Positions 1 through 8,467 of a stretch of DNA of 64,000 bases are shown piece by piece (position 1 is the stretch's first letter; each line of letters begins with the position of its first letter). The notes beneath the pieces are model-generated. The model did not search any database. It saw nothing but the letters and a program-made list of their open reading frames with translations, and had not been told where the DNA came from. The translations under genes were made by a program, and so were the position numbers. Source of the stretch: Leucobacter muris (GTDB taxonomy: Bacteria; Actinomycetota; Actinomycetes; Actinomycetales; Microbacteriaceae); assembly GCF_004028235.1 (NCBI RefSeq), contig NZ_CP035037.1, positions 248,001-312,000 of the forward strand, given 5' to 3'.

Positions 1-1
1 G

Positions 2-964
2 AGCGAGCTCGGCAAGCGCCTCATCGGCCAGGGCGACGCGGTGCGCGCGGTCGCCGACGCGGTGCGGCGCACGCGCGCGGGAATCGCGGATCCGAACCGC
101 CCCACCGGCTCGTTCCTGTTCCTCGGCCCGACGGGCGTCGGCAAGACCGAGCTCGCCAAGGCGCTCGCCGAGTTCCTCTTCGACGACGAGCACGCCATGG
201 TGCGCATCGACATGTCGGAGTACGGCGAGAAGCACTCGGTGTCGCGCCTCGTCGGCGCCCCTCCCGGGTACGTCGGCTACGAGCAGGGCGGTCAGCTCAC
301 CGAGGCCGTGCGCCGCCGCCCCTACTCGGTCGTGCTGCTCGACGAGGTCGAGAAGGCGCACCCCGAGGTGTTCGACGTGCTGCTGCAGGTGCTCGACGAC
401 GGGCGCCTGACCGACGGGCAGGGACGCACGGTCGACTTCCGCAACGTGATCCTGATCCTCACCTCCAACCTGGGCAGCCAGTACCTCATCGATCCCGACA
501 TGTCGTGGACCGAGAAGGAGGGCGCGGTGCGCGAGACCGTGCGTCGCGCGTTCAAGCCCGAGTTCATCAACCGCCTCGACGAGATGGTGATCTTCCACCC
601 GCTGTCGGAGGCCGATCTGGCGCAGATCGTGGAGCTCTCGATCGACCGGCTGCAGCTGCGGCTGGCGGATCGCCGGCTCACGCTGGGGGTCACGCCCGAG
701 GCGCGGGCCTGGCTCGCGTCGCGCGGCTACGACCCGATCTACGGCGCCCGCCCGCTGCGACGGCTCATGCAGCACGAGATCGACGACCGGCTGGCCCGGG
801 CGATCCTCTCGGGCGGTGTGCGCGACGGCGAGGCCGTGCGCGTGGACGTCGCACCCGACGGCGACTCGCTGGTGCTCGAGAGCATCGGATCGATGCCCTC
901 GGGCGGCGGATCGCGAGGGTCCGGCCCCGACGACGTGATCGAGGCCGAGCTGCTCGACGAATGA
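2..964 (+). CDS. clpB: ATP-dependent chaperone ClpB, C-terminal part (5' end outside window)
   Basis: C-terminal third of a ClpB/Hsp100 disaggregase, which with DnaK/DnaJ threads aggregated proteins through a hexameric pore in the cytosol. The frame is open from base 2, so the start lies upstream of the window. Visible are the second AAA+ module Walker A (GPTGVGKTE), the pore-loop region [13 protein letters not shown], Walker B ([15 protein letters not shown]), the sensor region (ILTSNLGSQ) and the C-terminal small domain ([12 protein letters not shown]). A ClpC/ClpA assignment is less likely because the tail after the small domain is short and acidic (ending EAELLDE) and no ClpP-binding IGF/IGL loop is seen between the second Walker B and sensor. 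It is followed by a hairpin and a convergent gene. Confidence 0.9.
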   Translation, partial: SELGKRLIGQGDAVRAVADAVRRTRAGIADPNRPTGSFLFLGPTGVGKTELAKALAEFLFDDEHAMVRIDMSEYGEKHSVSRLVGAPPGYVGYEQGGQLTEAVRRRPYSVVLLDEVEKAHPEVFDVLLQVLDDGRLTDGQGRTVDFRNVILILTSNLGSQYLIDPDMSWTEKEGAVRETVRRAFKPEFINRLDEMVIFHPLSEADLAQIVELSIDRLQLRLADRRLTLGVTPEARAWLASRGYDPIYGARPLRRLMQHEIDDRLARAILSGGVRDGEAVRVDVAPDGDSLVLESIGSMPSGGGSRGSGPDDVIEAELLDE

Positions 965-973
965 GCAGCCATC

Positions 974-1014
974 GCGCCGGGGAGGCGATCCCGAACTGGA
1001 CGCCCCCCCGGCGC
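974..1014. terminator. GC-rich hairpin between convergent clpB and the 1061-2362 gene
   Basis: A 9-bp perfect outer stem (974-982 with 1006-1014) continues after one mismatch into 4 more pairs (984-987 with 1001-1004). It starts 10 bases after the clpB stop and lies just beyond the stop of the convergent membrane-protein gene, so it could end transcription from both sides. There is no T tract, so it is not a canonical intrinsic terminator. Confidence 0.45.
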
Positions 1015-1060
1015 GGGGCCGAGCGGCGGGCGGACGATCCCGCGGCCGCTGCGCTGCCGC

Positions 1061-2362
1061 TCAGCTCAGGGAGGCCTCGATGAGTCGCAGCTCCGGCCAC
1101 TCGTCGAACGCGAACGACCGGGATCCGCTCCAGAGATCGTCGAGCTCATCGGGAGAGGCGAGGCCATCCCAGTCGAGAACGGATGAGCCCTCGCGCCAGT
1201 AGTCGGGGCTCTGGAGCACCAGGGAGATGAGCGCCGTCGCGCCGTCCGGCGGTTCGACCGCGCCGGTCGCCGACTCCGCGCCGGTCGCCTCCGCCCCGGC
1301 AGCACCCGCATCCGCCCCGAAGAGGCCCGCTTCGGGTGGAAGAACCTCGACCGTCAAACGGTAGCCGTCGTTCTCGAAGCGCGTCGCGCCCTCGTCGGAG
1401 ACGGCCTCGGCCCAGCCGAGATCGAGCGCGATCCGTCTCGTCTCGGCGAGCAGCTCGTCGGCGGAGCCGGGCCGGAGCACCTGCCAGACCGCGGTGAGGT
1501 TGTAGCCCGGAGGGCCCGACCGGTTGCTGTCGAGTCGGGTGTTGTAGCCCACGCCGGCGTCGAGATAGCCGAAGCCCGCGTCGATGCGCCAGCCGTCGTC
1601 GGAGATCGTCTCCCTGAGGGGCGCGAGCCGCTGCTGGGTCTCGTCCCAGCGCGTCTGCTGCAGCGCTCGGGCCCCGTCCTGAGGCATCCACGCGACGGCC
1701 GACTCGGTGCTGCCCGCTCCGTCTCGCTCGCCGTCGAGGCTCGCGCCGAACAGCGCACCGATCAGGATCGCCACGAAGACCGGCGGTGCGACGAGCGCTG
1801 CCCAGGGCCACTGCGAGGTCGCGCGTGCGGGCCCGGTGCCGTCGGCGCCGAACGCGACGGCCACCGCCGCGAGCCAGGCGGCGGCCGAGACGAGGGCGCC
1901 GCCGAGCGCAAGCATGCCCTCGAGCTGTTCGGGCAGCCGGAACAGGGCGTTGCCGAGAACCGAATCGAGGCCACCCGAGTCGCCGACGCCGCGCAGACTC
2001 AGCCCGAAGATCGTGAACCCCCACCAGTGCACGAGCATCAGGGCCGTGACCGCCGACGGCGCCGCTCCGATGCCTGGTCGTCGCTTGCGCAGTCGGAAGT
2101 ACGGGATCAGATCGAGCAGCGCGATCGTAGGTATGAGCACGGGGGAGAGCAGGCTGATGATGAGCACGTCCCAGCCGTCGCTGCCCGACGTCCACAGCAC
2201 GACGAGCAGCAGAATCGGCAGGCCCCACGCGATCGCCTTCCAGCCCGACCAGACCGCCCGGTTGATGAGGCTCGGTCCGGGCGCCGATCCACCCGCGCCC
2301 GGCCCGAGCGGGTCAGTTGCCGGCGCGCTCGCGGCGGAGATCCCGCACCTCGCGAACATCAC
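1061..2362 (-). CDS. hypothetical multi-pass membrane protein of the type VII secretion locus
   Basis: Not recognised as a named family. About 433 residues. After a proline/glycine-rich N-terminus come several hydrophobic segments (about residues 40-60, 63-85, 105-125, 150-172 and 190-207), then an extracytoplasmic-looking C-terminal half of about 220 residues ending in an acidic region. The C-terminal half contains a stretch (start about residue 305: TRRIALDLGWAEAV, then a strand-rich segment) that resembles the C-terminal part of the preceding gene product. This suggests the two share a small globular domain. The only plausible starts are GTG at 2362 or ATG at 2359, both of which overlap the end of the upstream gene by about 50 bases. 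It is the last gene of the minus-strand WXG100/hydrolase set. A role as membrane partner or immunity protein is inference from position only. Confidence 0.6.
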   Translation of the reverse strand: MMFARCGISAASAPATDPLGPGAGGSAPGPSLINRAVWSGWKAIAWGLPILLLVVLWTSGSDGWDVLIISLLSPVLIPTIALLDLIPYFRLRKRRPGIGAAPSAVTALMLVHWWGFTIFGLSLRGVGDSGGLDSVLGNALFRLPEQLEGMLALGGALVSAAAWLAAVAVAFGADGTGPARATSQWPWAALVAPPVFVAILIGALFGASLDGERDGAGSTESAVAWMPQDGARALQQTRWDETQQRLAPLRETISDDGWRIDAGFGYLDAGVGYNTRLDSNRSGPPGYNLTAVWQVLRPGSADELLAETRRIALDLGWAEAVSDEGATRFENDGYRLTVEVLPPEAGLFGADAGAAGAEATGAESATGAVEPPDGATALISLVLQSPDYWREGSSVLDWDGLASPDELDDLWSGSRSFAFDEWPELRLIEASLS

Positions 2363-2939
2363 CGGGGTGGCAGCTGCCCTGGGCGGAGATGCTCACGCCG
2401 TCGGCCTCGGCCCCGGGGTGGAACATGATCGTCAGCTTGTCGACGATCTCCGGGTAGCGCGCGTAGACGACGGTCGTGTCGACGTCGCCGTCGTAGCTGG
2501 TGCCGGTCACGTCCTGCCACCCGGCGGCGTGGAGCTGCTCGGCCACGTGCTGCCGGAACTCCTCCTGGCTCTCCGGGAACCGCCAGCCGTCGACGTTGCC
2601 GATGCTGCGGTCGAGGGTGTACGCGTAGCCTCCGCCCGAGGTCTCGCACTCGACCAGGTCGAGCCGCTCCTCGAACAGCTGGACGCGGTCGTTGTCGCCC
2701 TCGTCGGGCGACTCGTACGGCGCACTCGGATCGATGAGCAGCGCCACCCCATGAATGCTCTCTTTGAGCTCGGCGCGCACCTCATCGGACTGCGTCAGAA
2801 GCTCTTCACCACTGGGCACAGACGTGCCTCCTCTCCAAACCGTGATCCCGACACCGGCGATCGCCGCGACGAGTACCGCCCCCGCGATGCCCAATCCGAT
2901 CCCCATCCGGCGGCGGGATCTCTGATCGCGGGCGCTCAC
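2313..2939 (-). CDS. membrane-anchored hypothetical protein next to DUF1023 hydrolase
   Basis: A 208-residue protein with a basic N-terminus, one transmembrane helix (about residues 12-32, GIGLGIAGAVLVAAIAGVGI) and an extracytoplasmic domain of about 170 residues. That domain has two cysteines (in VECET and GSCHPGD) that could form a disulfide. The GTG start at 2939 overlaps the upstream stop (GTGA) and is preceded by AAGGAG at 7 bases, which fixes it against longer openings. No lipobox is visible. Its C-terminal pattern (EQLHAAGWQDV followed by beta strands, TIMFHPG) resembles the C-terminal domain of the next gene. Translational coupling to the hydrolase makes it a candidate cognate partner or immunity protein, but this is inference. 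No family name is recognised. Confidence 0.6.
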   Translation of the reverse strand: MSARDQRSRRRMGIGLGIAGAVLVAAIAGVGITVWRGGTSVPSGEELLTQSDEVRAELKESIHGVALLIDPSAPYESPDEGDNDRVQLFEERLDLVECETSGGGYAYTLDRSIGNVDGWRFPESQEEFRQHVAEQLHAAGWQDVTGTSYDGDVDTTVVYARYPEIVDKLTIMFHPGAEADGVSISAQGSCHPGDVREVRDLRRERAGN

Positions 2940-4818
2940 TTCGTCTCCTTCAGCAGGTCGGCCGCCTGATCGACGCCTTCGAGGAACGACCGGGCATCGG
3001 TGTCGAGGTACCCCCGCTGGCCCCTCCAGAACTCGTACCAGGGGGTGTGGTGGTGCGAACCGTGCCCCTCGGTCTGCTCGCCCTGCGGGGCGCGGACCTT
3101 CCCGTCGGCGCCGATCCCGAAGTCGACGGTTCCGGTCTCGCTGCTCAGCTCGGTCACGTAGTCGAGATCGATGGGGTTGACCGGGTGCGAGGAGATGCCG
3201 GGGCTGCGGCCCGCCCACGCGGTCCAGTCGCGGCCCGCGGCGGTGGAGTTCACCTCCACGTTCTGCTGGCCGATGGCGGCGGCGGCGTCCTCGGTCCAGC
3301 CGGCCGACCCCACCGTGTAGATCTGGTCGAGCAGTTCGGGGTGGCGGCCCTGGGCCTGCGCCCCCATCGTGGTGCCGTACGAGTGGAACCAGCCGGCGGT
3401 GATCGAGTCGGGATTGCGCTGCGAGACGCCGCCCACGAACTGGGCGTAGCGGGCGGCGCCGGCCTCGGCGTGGATGCTGCCCTGCACCGCGGTCGCCCCC
3501 TTCGAGTCGTACTCGAACCACACGACCGAGGCGATCGAGATCCGCCCGTCCGCGGAGGTGTATCCGCGGCGTTCGAGCTCCGTGCTCACCTCTCGCTGCA
3601 CGTCCCGTCCGGTGCCGCTCCAGTCTCCGAACTGCTCGAGATCGGTGCGGATGCCGTGGGTGAGCGTGAGCACCAGATCGGCGCGGTCGATGTCTCCGTA
3701 GGAGACGGCGGCCCGCGGCTCGTTGAGATCCTGGAACAGCGAGAGCAGGAAGACGTCGCCCCTGCGCTTGCCGTTGTCGTCGACGAGGGCGTTGTAGACC
3801 TGCTCCAGCCGGTCGCGCGTGCCCCGTCGAGATCGTCCTGATCGAGCAGCTGCTGCAGATACCGGTAGTTGCCGGTGTCCTTGACCCGCGCAGGGATGCC
3901 GTTGAGGTTGCCGATCACGCCGGGGGCGGCCGCCATCAGCACGGCGAGCTCGCCTGTCGGCTCCCAGTCCGACGGGAACTCCGTGCCGGCCACGCCCTCG
4001 AACCAGCGGCTCACGCGCGCCGGATCGGCGAGGCCGACCGCGGCGATGAAACCCGAGTGCGCCGCGATCCAGTCGCTGATCTCCTTCGAGCTGCGACCCT
4101 CGGCGACGAACCAGTCGAGCCGCCGCTCGACCTCGTCGGTGAGCGCCTTGCGCAGTCGCTCGGACATGGGGATGTCGTCCATGTCGCTGCCGTAGACGCC
4201 CCACTGGGTGAGCTCGGAGCTCATGGGCTTTCCATCGACGCGGTAGACGTCGGTGCCGCCGGACACCCGGCCCAGGGCGCTCGCGAGCTCGTCCTCCGCC
4301 GAGATCACGTCGGCGTTGAACCGCGTGATGTCCTCTCTCAGCCGGCGCGCCTCCTCCTGCTGCGCGCTGAGGGCGGCCTCGGCCGCGTCCGCCTTCCGCT
4401 GCGCCTCGGTCTCGGCGGAACTGCCGGATTCGAAGTCGCCGTAGGTGAGGGCGGAGGACGTCGACGTGACCGACGCCGAGGCTGCGGAGAGCGCCGCGTT
4501 GACCTCGTCGATGCGGTTGAGCAGCTCTTCGCGCTTCGTCTGGAGCGTGCCGAAGACGGGCGCCGTGAGCACGATCTGCTGACGGGCCTCCATGAGCGCC
4601 TCCGAGAGCGCGAGCGCGTCGGCCGCCGGCCGTTCGAGCATCTGATAGACGCCCTCGGCCCCCGTCACCTGGAACCAGTCGGTGAGGTTCTTCCAGTGCG
4701 AGTTGGCGGTGGCCACCGCGTTCGAGGCGTCGATGCCGATCGTCTGCAGCTCGTCGCCGAGCGACTCGACGGCGCTCTGCGCCACCACCTGGTGTACCGA
4801 AGCCGGATCAACGGCCAT
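2936..4818 (-). pseudogene. alpha/beta hydrolase (DUF1023-type) with coiled-coil N-terminus, frameshifted; candidate type VII substrate
   Basis: Two overlapping open frames together give one protein of about 628 residues. The N-terminal 330 residues (4818 to about 3826) look like a WXG100/LXG-style helical hairpin plus coiled coil (WKNLTDWF near residue 50, a long Ala/Glu/Arg-rich helix at about 120-185). The C-terminal 300 residues carry an alpha/beta-hydrolase domain of the DUF1023 type: nucleophile elbow GWFHSYGTTMG and a late His-rich segment (GHGSHHHTPWYEF). Reading must change frame at the C4 run at 3822-3825 (G4 in the coding strand); one missing base restores a continuous protein. Such hydrolases are commonly encoded beside ESAT-6-like genes in actinobacteria. 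ATG 4818 is favoured over GTG 4824 because GAGGTGA sits 7 bases upstream. Real mutation and sequencing error cannot be separated here. Confidence 0.65.
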
Positions 4819-4836
4819 GTTCACTCACCTCGAACC

Positions 4837-5217
4837 TCAACCCTCGGGGTACGAATCGGCGTTGTACCGGTACTTCGACGCGATGCCCCACTCGGACTGC
4901 GCGTATGATTCGGCGGCCTGCACGTCGTCGCCCATCTGCACATCCCCGGTGAGCACGGCCACCGTCGCCTCGGTCACCTGACCGCAGCGGTGCTGCAGCA
5001 TCCACATCAGCTTGCGCGGCACGTCGGTGCGCTCGTCGCAGAAGCTGTTCCACGCGCTCGCGAGCGACGTGCGACCGTCGACCGAGAGCGAGCTCGCGCC
5101 TTCGGTCTGCAGGCTCGCGAACTTGCGAGAAGCGGTCTCGAGGTCGTTGCCCTCGTCGTCGACCTGCGCCAGCACGCCCATCACGCCCGCGGCGTCGACG
5201 CTCCACTGCCCCGACAC
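4837..5217 (-). CDS. small WXG100-neighbouring protein (DUF6507-like)
   Basis: A 126-residue, mostly helical protein without signal peptide or membrane segment. It starts MSGQWSVDAAGVMGVL, which resembles the DUF6507 proteins found beside ESAT-6-family genes in Streptomyces and relatives; this family call is from memory and is tentative. A helix of about 30 residues, a turn (SAWNSFCDERTDV, with a W and a C) and a second helix suggest a helical hairpin like a type VII substrate partner. It lies 6 bases downstream of the ESAT-6-like gene and 18 bases upstream of the hydrolase, clearly in one transcription unit. Function unknown; a partner of the neighbouring substrate is the simplest reading. 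Confidence 0.6.
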   Translation of the reverse strand: MSGQWSVDAAGVMGVLAQVDDEGNDLETASRKFASLQTEGASSLSVDGRTSLASAWNSFCDERTDVPRKLMWMLQHRCGQVTEATVAVLTGDVQMGDDVQAAESYAQSEWGIASKYRYNADSYPEG

Positions 5218-5223
5218 TGCGGC

Positions 5224-5535
5224 TCAGCCGATGTTGTCGACGGCGGACTTCGCCTTCTGAATGGCGGCCTGGGCCGCCTGATCCGACTGCTCGAGGCTCT
5301 TGCGCAGGGTGGCGATGATCTCGCGCACCCCGGTCGCGGCGTCCTTCCACCGCTGCTCCTTCGACGCGTACTCGTCGGACACGCCGTCGGCCTGATAGTC
5401 GCTCATGGCCGAGCGCACGTCGGCGTTGCGCTGCTCGATCAGCGACTCGAGGCGGGAGGCCACGCGGTCGAAGTTGTCCTGCGCGTTCTGGGAGGCCGCG
5501 ACGTCGTAGTCTCTGCGATCGTTCTGGTTCACCAT
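5224..5535 (-). CDS. ESAT-6/WXG100 family type VII secretion substrate
   Basis: A 103-residue all-helical protein of the size expected for ESAT-6-like substrates. It has a first helix (about residues 12-45, RVASRLESLIEQRN), a turn region around EYASKEQRWKDAA where a W replaces the usual WXG turn context, and a second helix (about 62-100, IIATLRKSLEQSDQAAQAAI). There is no signal peptide, as expected for substrates exported as folded hairpins by an EccC ATPase, which is encoded divergently about 4 kb away. The ATG at 5535 is the only good start in the frame. Its neighbours (another small helical protein on each side, then the hydrolase) suggest a heterodimer. The exact subfamily is an inference; the pore-forming ESAT-6 label used for Streptomyces homologues may apply. 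Confidence 0.75.
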   Translation of the reverse strand: MVNQNDRRDYDVAASQNAQDNFDRVASRLESLIEQRNADVRSAMSDYQADGVSDEYASKEQRWKDAATGVREIIATLRKSLEQSDQAAQAAIQKAKSAVDNIG

Positions 5536-5568
5536 CTGTCTGCTCCTGAGATCTCTACGGGTCGGTGA

Positions 5569-5904
5569 TCAGCGCGAGGCGCTGAAGCGGGCGGCGTCGA
5601 ACGAGACGGAGGACTGGGTCTGGCGGGTCTGATCGGCGATCTCGCCGTCGCCCTCGAGGAAGGAGCGGTCCATGCCCGAGATGCCGGAGAGCACTCCGGC
5701 GAGGGCCTGATCGAGCTCGACCGCGATCTGCTCGGAGTTCGCCTTGAACTGGTCGAACGCGGCACGCCCGGCGCCGTTGAAGCGCCCCTCGAGAGGCTCG
5801 GCGGCCTGGGCCAGCTCGCGCACGAGCGTTCCCAGGTCGTCGCCCGCGGTCGAGGTCTGCTTCGTGAGCTGCGTCAGCACCTCTGCACCCATTGCGAACT
5901 TCAT
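5569..5904 (-). CDS. WXG100-like helical hairpin protein
   Basis: A 111-residue protein, first gene of the minus-strand unit. Two amphipathic helices (about residues 8-38 and 48-75) are separated by GRFNGAGRAAF. In WXG100 proteins this position carries W-x-G; here F-N-G occupies it, so it is a degenerate WXG motif. A C-terminal tail (about 76-111) contains SFLEGDGEIADQTRQ, which could hold the export signal seen after the second helix in such substrates, but no clean YxxxD/E is visible. ATG 5904 has no strong Shine-Dalgarno sequence (TTGGAGCAACGTC upstream, GGAG at 8 bases). Probably secreted by the EccC/EccD system encoded divergently. Confidence 0.65.
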   Translation of the reverse strand: MKFAMGAEVLTQLTKQTSTAGDDLGTLVRELAQAAEPLEGRFNGAGRAAFDQFKANSEQIAVELDQALAGVLSGISGMDRSFLEGDGEIADQTRQTQSSVSFDAARFSASR

Positions 5905-6078
5905 GACGTTGCTCCAATACCGAAGAAAAACGAACGGAGCGGGTGCATGTCGATGCGAACCCAGCTCCGGATTTCAATCTGCTCCTATGCTATAGGGGGC
6001 GCAGTCGAGTGGCTAGAGCGGTGGGGGAGATCCACTGCGCGCCCGACCGCGAGCGCAGGAGGGAGCCGTGGTCAGCGC
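5905..6078. promoter_or_regulatory. divergent promoter region of the type VII secretion locus
   Basis: This 174-bp gap separates the substrate unit (minus) from the apparatus operon (plus). It is the most AT-rich stretch in the locus and must contain both promoters. A plus-strand -10-like TATGCT (5986-5991) or the overlapping TATAGG (5991-5996) is visible, without a convincing -35. No clear operator palindrome was found. Confidence 0.4.
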
Positions 6079-6897
6079 ATGAAGCCGAGCCCCGCGACGT
6101 CCGACGTCATCGCAGCCCCCGCGTGGCGGGTGGTGCTGGCGTGCGGCGTCGACGTCGCGCTCGTCGCCGCGGTCGTCATCGCGAGCCTGTCGTTCCGGGG
6201 CACGCGCTTCGCCGAGCTCGGTCCGGCCATCGCGGTCGCGGGGATCATCGCGGTCGCGCTCGCCGTCAGGGACTTCGCGGTGCGCGGCCTCACTCCCGGC
6301 TGGCGGCTCGGCGGCATCCGCCTCGCGGCGATCGGCGGCTTCCCCGCCGTCGGCTGGCACCGGCCGCCGCACTCGCGCCGCATCGCGGCGGATCTCCGCC
6401 GCGGGGCGGACCCGGTCGACGTGCGCACCCCCGTTCCGGTGTTCGCCGCCGCGGTCGCCTCGCCGACCGCGGTGCGCGAGCCGGTGCAGCCTGGAGCGCC
6501 GCGCCGCGAGCCCGCCCAGGAGCATCTCGAGCGAACGATCTTCGCACCGGCGTTCGAGCGCGGCTGGACGGTGCTGCTCGACGGCGCCGCCGCGGCGTTC
6601 CTCGACCGCCCCATCGTGCTCGGCCGCAACCCGGCCGAGCAGCCGGGCGAGACCGCGATCGCGGTCGCCGACCTCGCACGGGAGGTGTCGAAGAACCACC
6701 TGCGCGTCACCCTGAGCGAGGCGGGAGAGCCGATCGTGCAGGATCTGGGATCGACGAACGGAACGGTGCTGCTGCACCGCGACGGTCGCTCGGCCCTGGT
6801 CGCGGGCGGGCGCAGCGTGGTCGTCGATGAGTTCATCACCGTGCGCATCGGAGGCCACGCGGTGCAGTTCAAGAGGAACGGGGAGGTCGTCGCGTGA
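6079..6897 (+). CDS. RDD-like membrane protein with C-terminal FHA domain (type VII secretion locus)
   Basis: About 272 residues. The N-terminal part (residues about 10-85) has two hydrophobic helices and RDD-like signatures (GVDVALVAA, then RDFAVRGLTPGWRLGGIRL). A proline/alanine-rich linker follows. The C-terminal 110 residues are an FHA phosphothreonine-binding domain: LGRNP, SKNHLRV, DLGSTNGT. In Firmicutes the FHA modules are fused to the EssC ATPase; here the FHA is on a separate membrane protein that starts the operon. It may sense Ser/Thr-kinase phosphorylation and regulate secretion, which is inference. The ATG at 6079 is chosen because the longer opening at 5947 adds a non-conserved basic N-terminus; AGGAGGG sits rather far (about 15 bases) upstream, so the start is not certain. 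It overlaps the next gene by 4 bases (GTGA). Confidence 0.7.
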   Translation: MKPSPATSDVIAAPAWRVVLACGVDVALVAAVVIASLSFRGTRFAELGPAIAVAGIIAVALAVRDFAVRGLTPGWRLGGIRLAAIGGFPAVGWHRPPHSRRIAADLRRGADPVDVRTPVPVFAAAVASPTAVREPVQPGAPRREPAQEHLERTIFAPAFERGWTVLLDGAAAAFLDRPIVLGRNPAEQPGETAIAVADLAREVSKNHLRVTLSEAGEPIVQDLGSTNGTVLLHRDGRSALVAGGRSVVVDEFITVRIGGHAVQFKRNGEVVA

Positions 6898-7175
6898 GCA
6901 CGGATCAGAACCTGCTCGAGTCGGTTCGCGCGCACCGCACGCGGCTCGCCGCGGCGATGCTGTTCGGCGCCGAGGGGCGCGAGCGGCCGCGACGGTCGAT
7001 GCTCGCGCGGCTGCTGATCGGCGTGGTGATCGCGGCGCTCGCGGCCGCCGCCTGCGTCGGGGTGGGCTACGTGCAGCACGTGCTCGAACAGCAGCGCATC
7101 GAACGACAGCAGATCAGCAACAGCGAGCCGGCGCCGACCGCGGTGCCGCCGCTCGAGTCAGGGAGCACGACGTGA
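6894..7175 (+). CDS. small single-pass membrane protein of type VII operon
   Basis: A 93-residue protein with a charged N-terminus (about 35 residues), one transmembrane helix (about 39-62, LLIGVVIAALAAAACVGVGYV) and a short extracytoplasmic tail rich in Q, E and P. The GTG start overlaps the upstream stop (GTGA) and its own stop overlaps the next start, so it is translationally coupled on both sides. It is much too small to be EccB (about 480 residues), but its topology (cytosolic N-terminus, one helix, exported tail) resembles the N-terminal part of EccB/EccE-like components. Whether it replaces such a component is speculation. No family is recognised. Confidence 0.65.
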   Translation: MSTDQNLLESVRAHRTRLAAAMLFGAEGRERPRRSMLARLLIGVVIAALAAAACVGVGYVQHVLEQQRIERQQISNSEPAPTAVPPLESGSTT

Positions 7176-8467
7176 TCGATTTCACCCGTCTCACGGTGGT
7201 GGGCTCGCACCAGCGGGCCACGCTCGTCGTGCCGAGCGACGACCCGATCGGCGCGCATCTCGGCACGCTGTGCGCCCTGGTGCACGAGCCGCTGCCGAAC
7301 GGCGAGCTGGTCGCCCTCGTGACCGGGCTGGGGGAGGAGCTCGATCCCGCGCTGAACCTCGCGCAGCAAGGGGTGCTCGACGGGGCGGTGCTGCGCATCG
7401 TGCCGACGCGGGAGCTGCCGTCGCCGCCCGAGGTGTCGGACGTGGTCGACGCCATGGTCTCGGAGCCGGAGGGCTTCGCGCCGAAGTCGGATGTGCACCG
7501 CGGTATCGCGGGGGCGGCCGTGGCCGGTGTCGGCTCGGCGCTCCTGCTGTTGGCGCTGCCGGGTGCCGCGGTGCCGCTCGCGGCCGGCATCTCGGCGCTG
7601 GTGTTCGCGGTGCTCGGCGCGGTGCTCGTGCGCCTCGCGATGCGCGGGCCGAGCTGGGTCGCGCTGTCCGTCGCGCTCGCCTCGGCGTCGGCGGCCGTGC
7701 TCTCGGCGCTTCCGCTCGTCACCCTCTCGGCGGCGGTCTGGCTGCTCGGCGCAGCGATCTGGGGGGTGCTCGGGATCGTCTTCGGTCTCGGCGGGGCTCG
7801 GCCGTCGGTGCTGCTCGGCGCGTTCGTGGGGCTCGCCTCGTCAGCGATCGGGATCGGCGCCGAGCTGCTCGGACTGAGCTCAGGCCGCACGGCGGCGGTC
7901 GTCGCCCTGGCCGGGCTCGTCTTCCTCGCGGTGCTGCCCGAGCTCGCGCTCTCGGCGTCCGGTCTCACCCGTCTCGACGACGGCACCGCGTCCGACCGCG
8001 CTCCGCAGCGCCACCGGGTGCTGGCGAGCATCGAGGCGGCCTACGATTCGCTCCGCTGGGCGGCGTTCGCGGCGGCGGGCGCGATGCTCTCCGCCATCCC
8101 CATGCTGCTCGGCTCCGGCGATCCGTGGCTCCTGGGCCTCGGACTGATCGTCGCCGCGCTCGTCGTGCTGCGCGCGCGGGTGATCCCGCTGGCGGCACCG
8201 GGTTGGGCGCTCTGGTCGGCAGCGATCGGCGGCCTCCTCGTGGGGCTCGGATCGCAGCTGGCGGCGCCGTCGCCGATGCTGCTCGCGGGCCTCGGAGCCG
8301 CGGTGCTGCTCGCCGCGGGGGTCGCGGCCTCGAGCCCCGCGGCCCACACCTCGGTGCGCCTGCGGCAGTACGGCGACGCGCTCGAGACGCTCCTCGCACT
8401 CGCTGTCGTCCCGATCGGTCTCGGCGGGTTCGGCGTCTACGCGCAGATGCTCGGGGTGTTCTCGTGA
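7172..8467 (+). CDS. eccD: type VII secretion integral membrane protein EccD
   Basis: A 431-residue protein with the EccD architecture. An N-terminal ubiquitin-like (YukD-type) domain of about 90 residues (FTRLTVVGSHQRATLVVPSDDPIGAHLGTL) is followed by a linker and about ten or eleven hydrophobic helices from residue 110 to the end. EccD forms the multi-helix channel-lining part of ESX membrane complexes. It is shorter than mycobacterial EccD (about 470-500 residues) but has all parts. The GTG start at 7172 overlaps the preceding stop by 4 bases; longer openings in this frame run back into other genes. It is coupled to the next gene by another GTGA. Function follows from family knowledge; the ubiquitin-like plus polytopic fusion is seen directly. 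Confidence 0.82.
   Translation: MIDFTRLTVVGSHQRATLVVPSDDPIGAHLGTLCALVHEPLPNGELVALVTGLGEELDPALNLAQQGVLDGAVLRIVPTRELPSPPEVSDVVDAMVSEPEGFAPKSDVHRGIAGAAVAGVGSALLLLALPGAAVPLAAGISALVFAVLGAVLVRLAMRGPSWVALSVALASASAAVLSALPLVTLSAAVWLLGAAIWGVLGIVFGLGGARPSVLLGAFVGLASSAIGIGAELLGLSSGRTAAVVALAGLVFLAVLPELALSASGLTRLDDGTASDRAPQRHRVLASIEAAYDSLRWAAFAAAGAMLSAIPMLLGSGDPWLLGLGLIVAALVVLRARVIPLAAPGWALWSAAIGGLLVGLGSQLAAPSPMLLAGLGAAVLLAAGVAASSPAAHTSVRLRQYGDALETLLALAVVPIGLGGFGVYAQMLGVFS

Noticed and set aside
6827..7171. Extended N-terminus for EccD reaching back to 6827
   Set aside because: It would overlap two coupled genes. The GTGA join at 7172 and the ubiquitin-like domain start fit the shorter protein.
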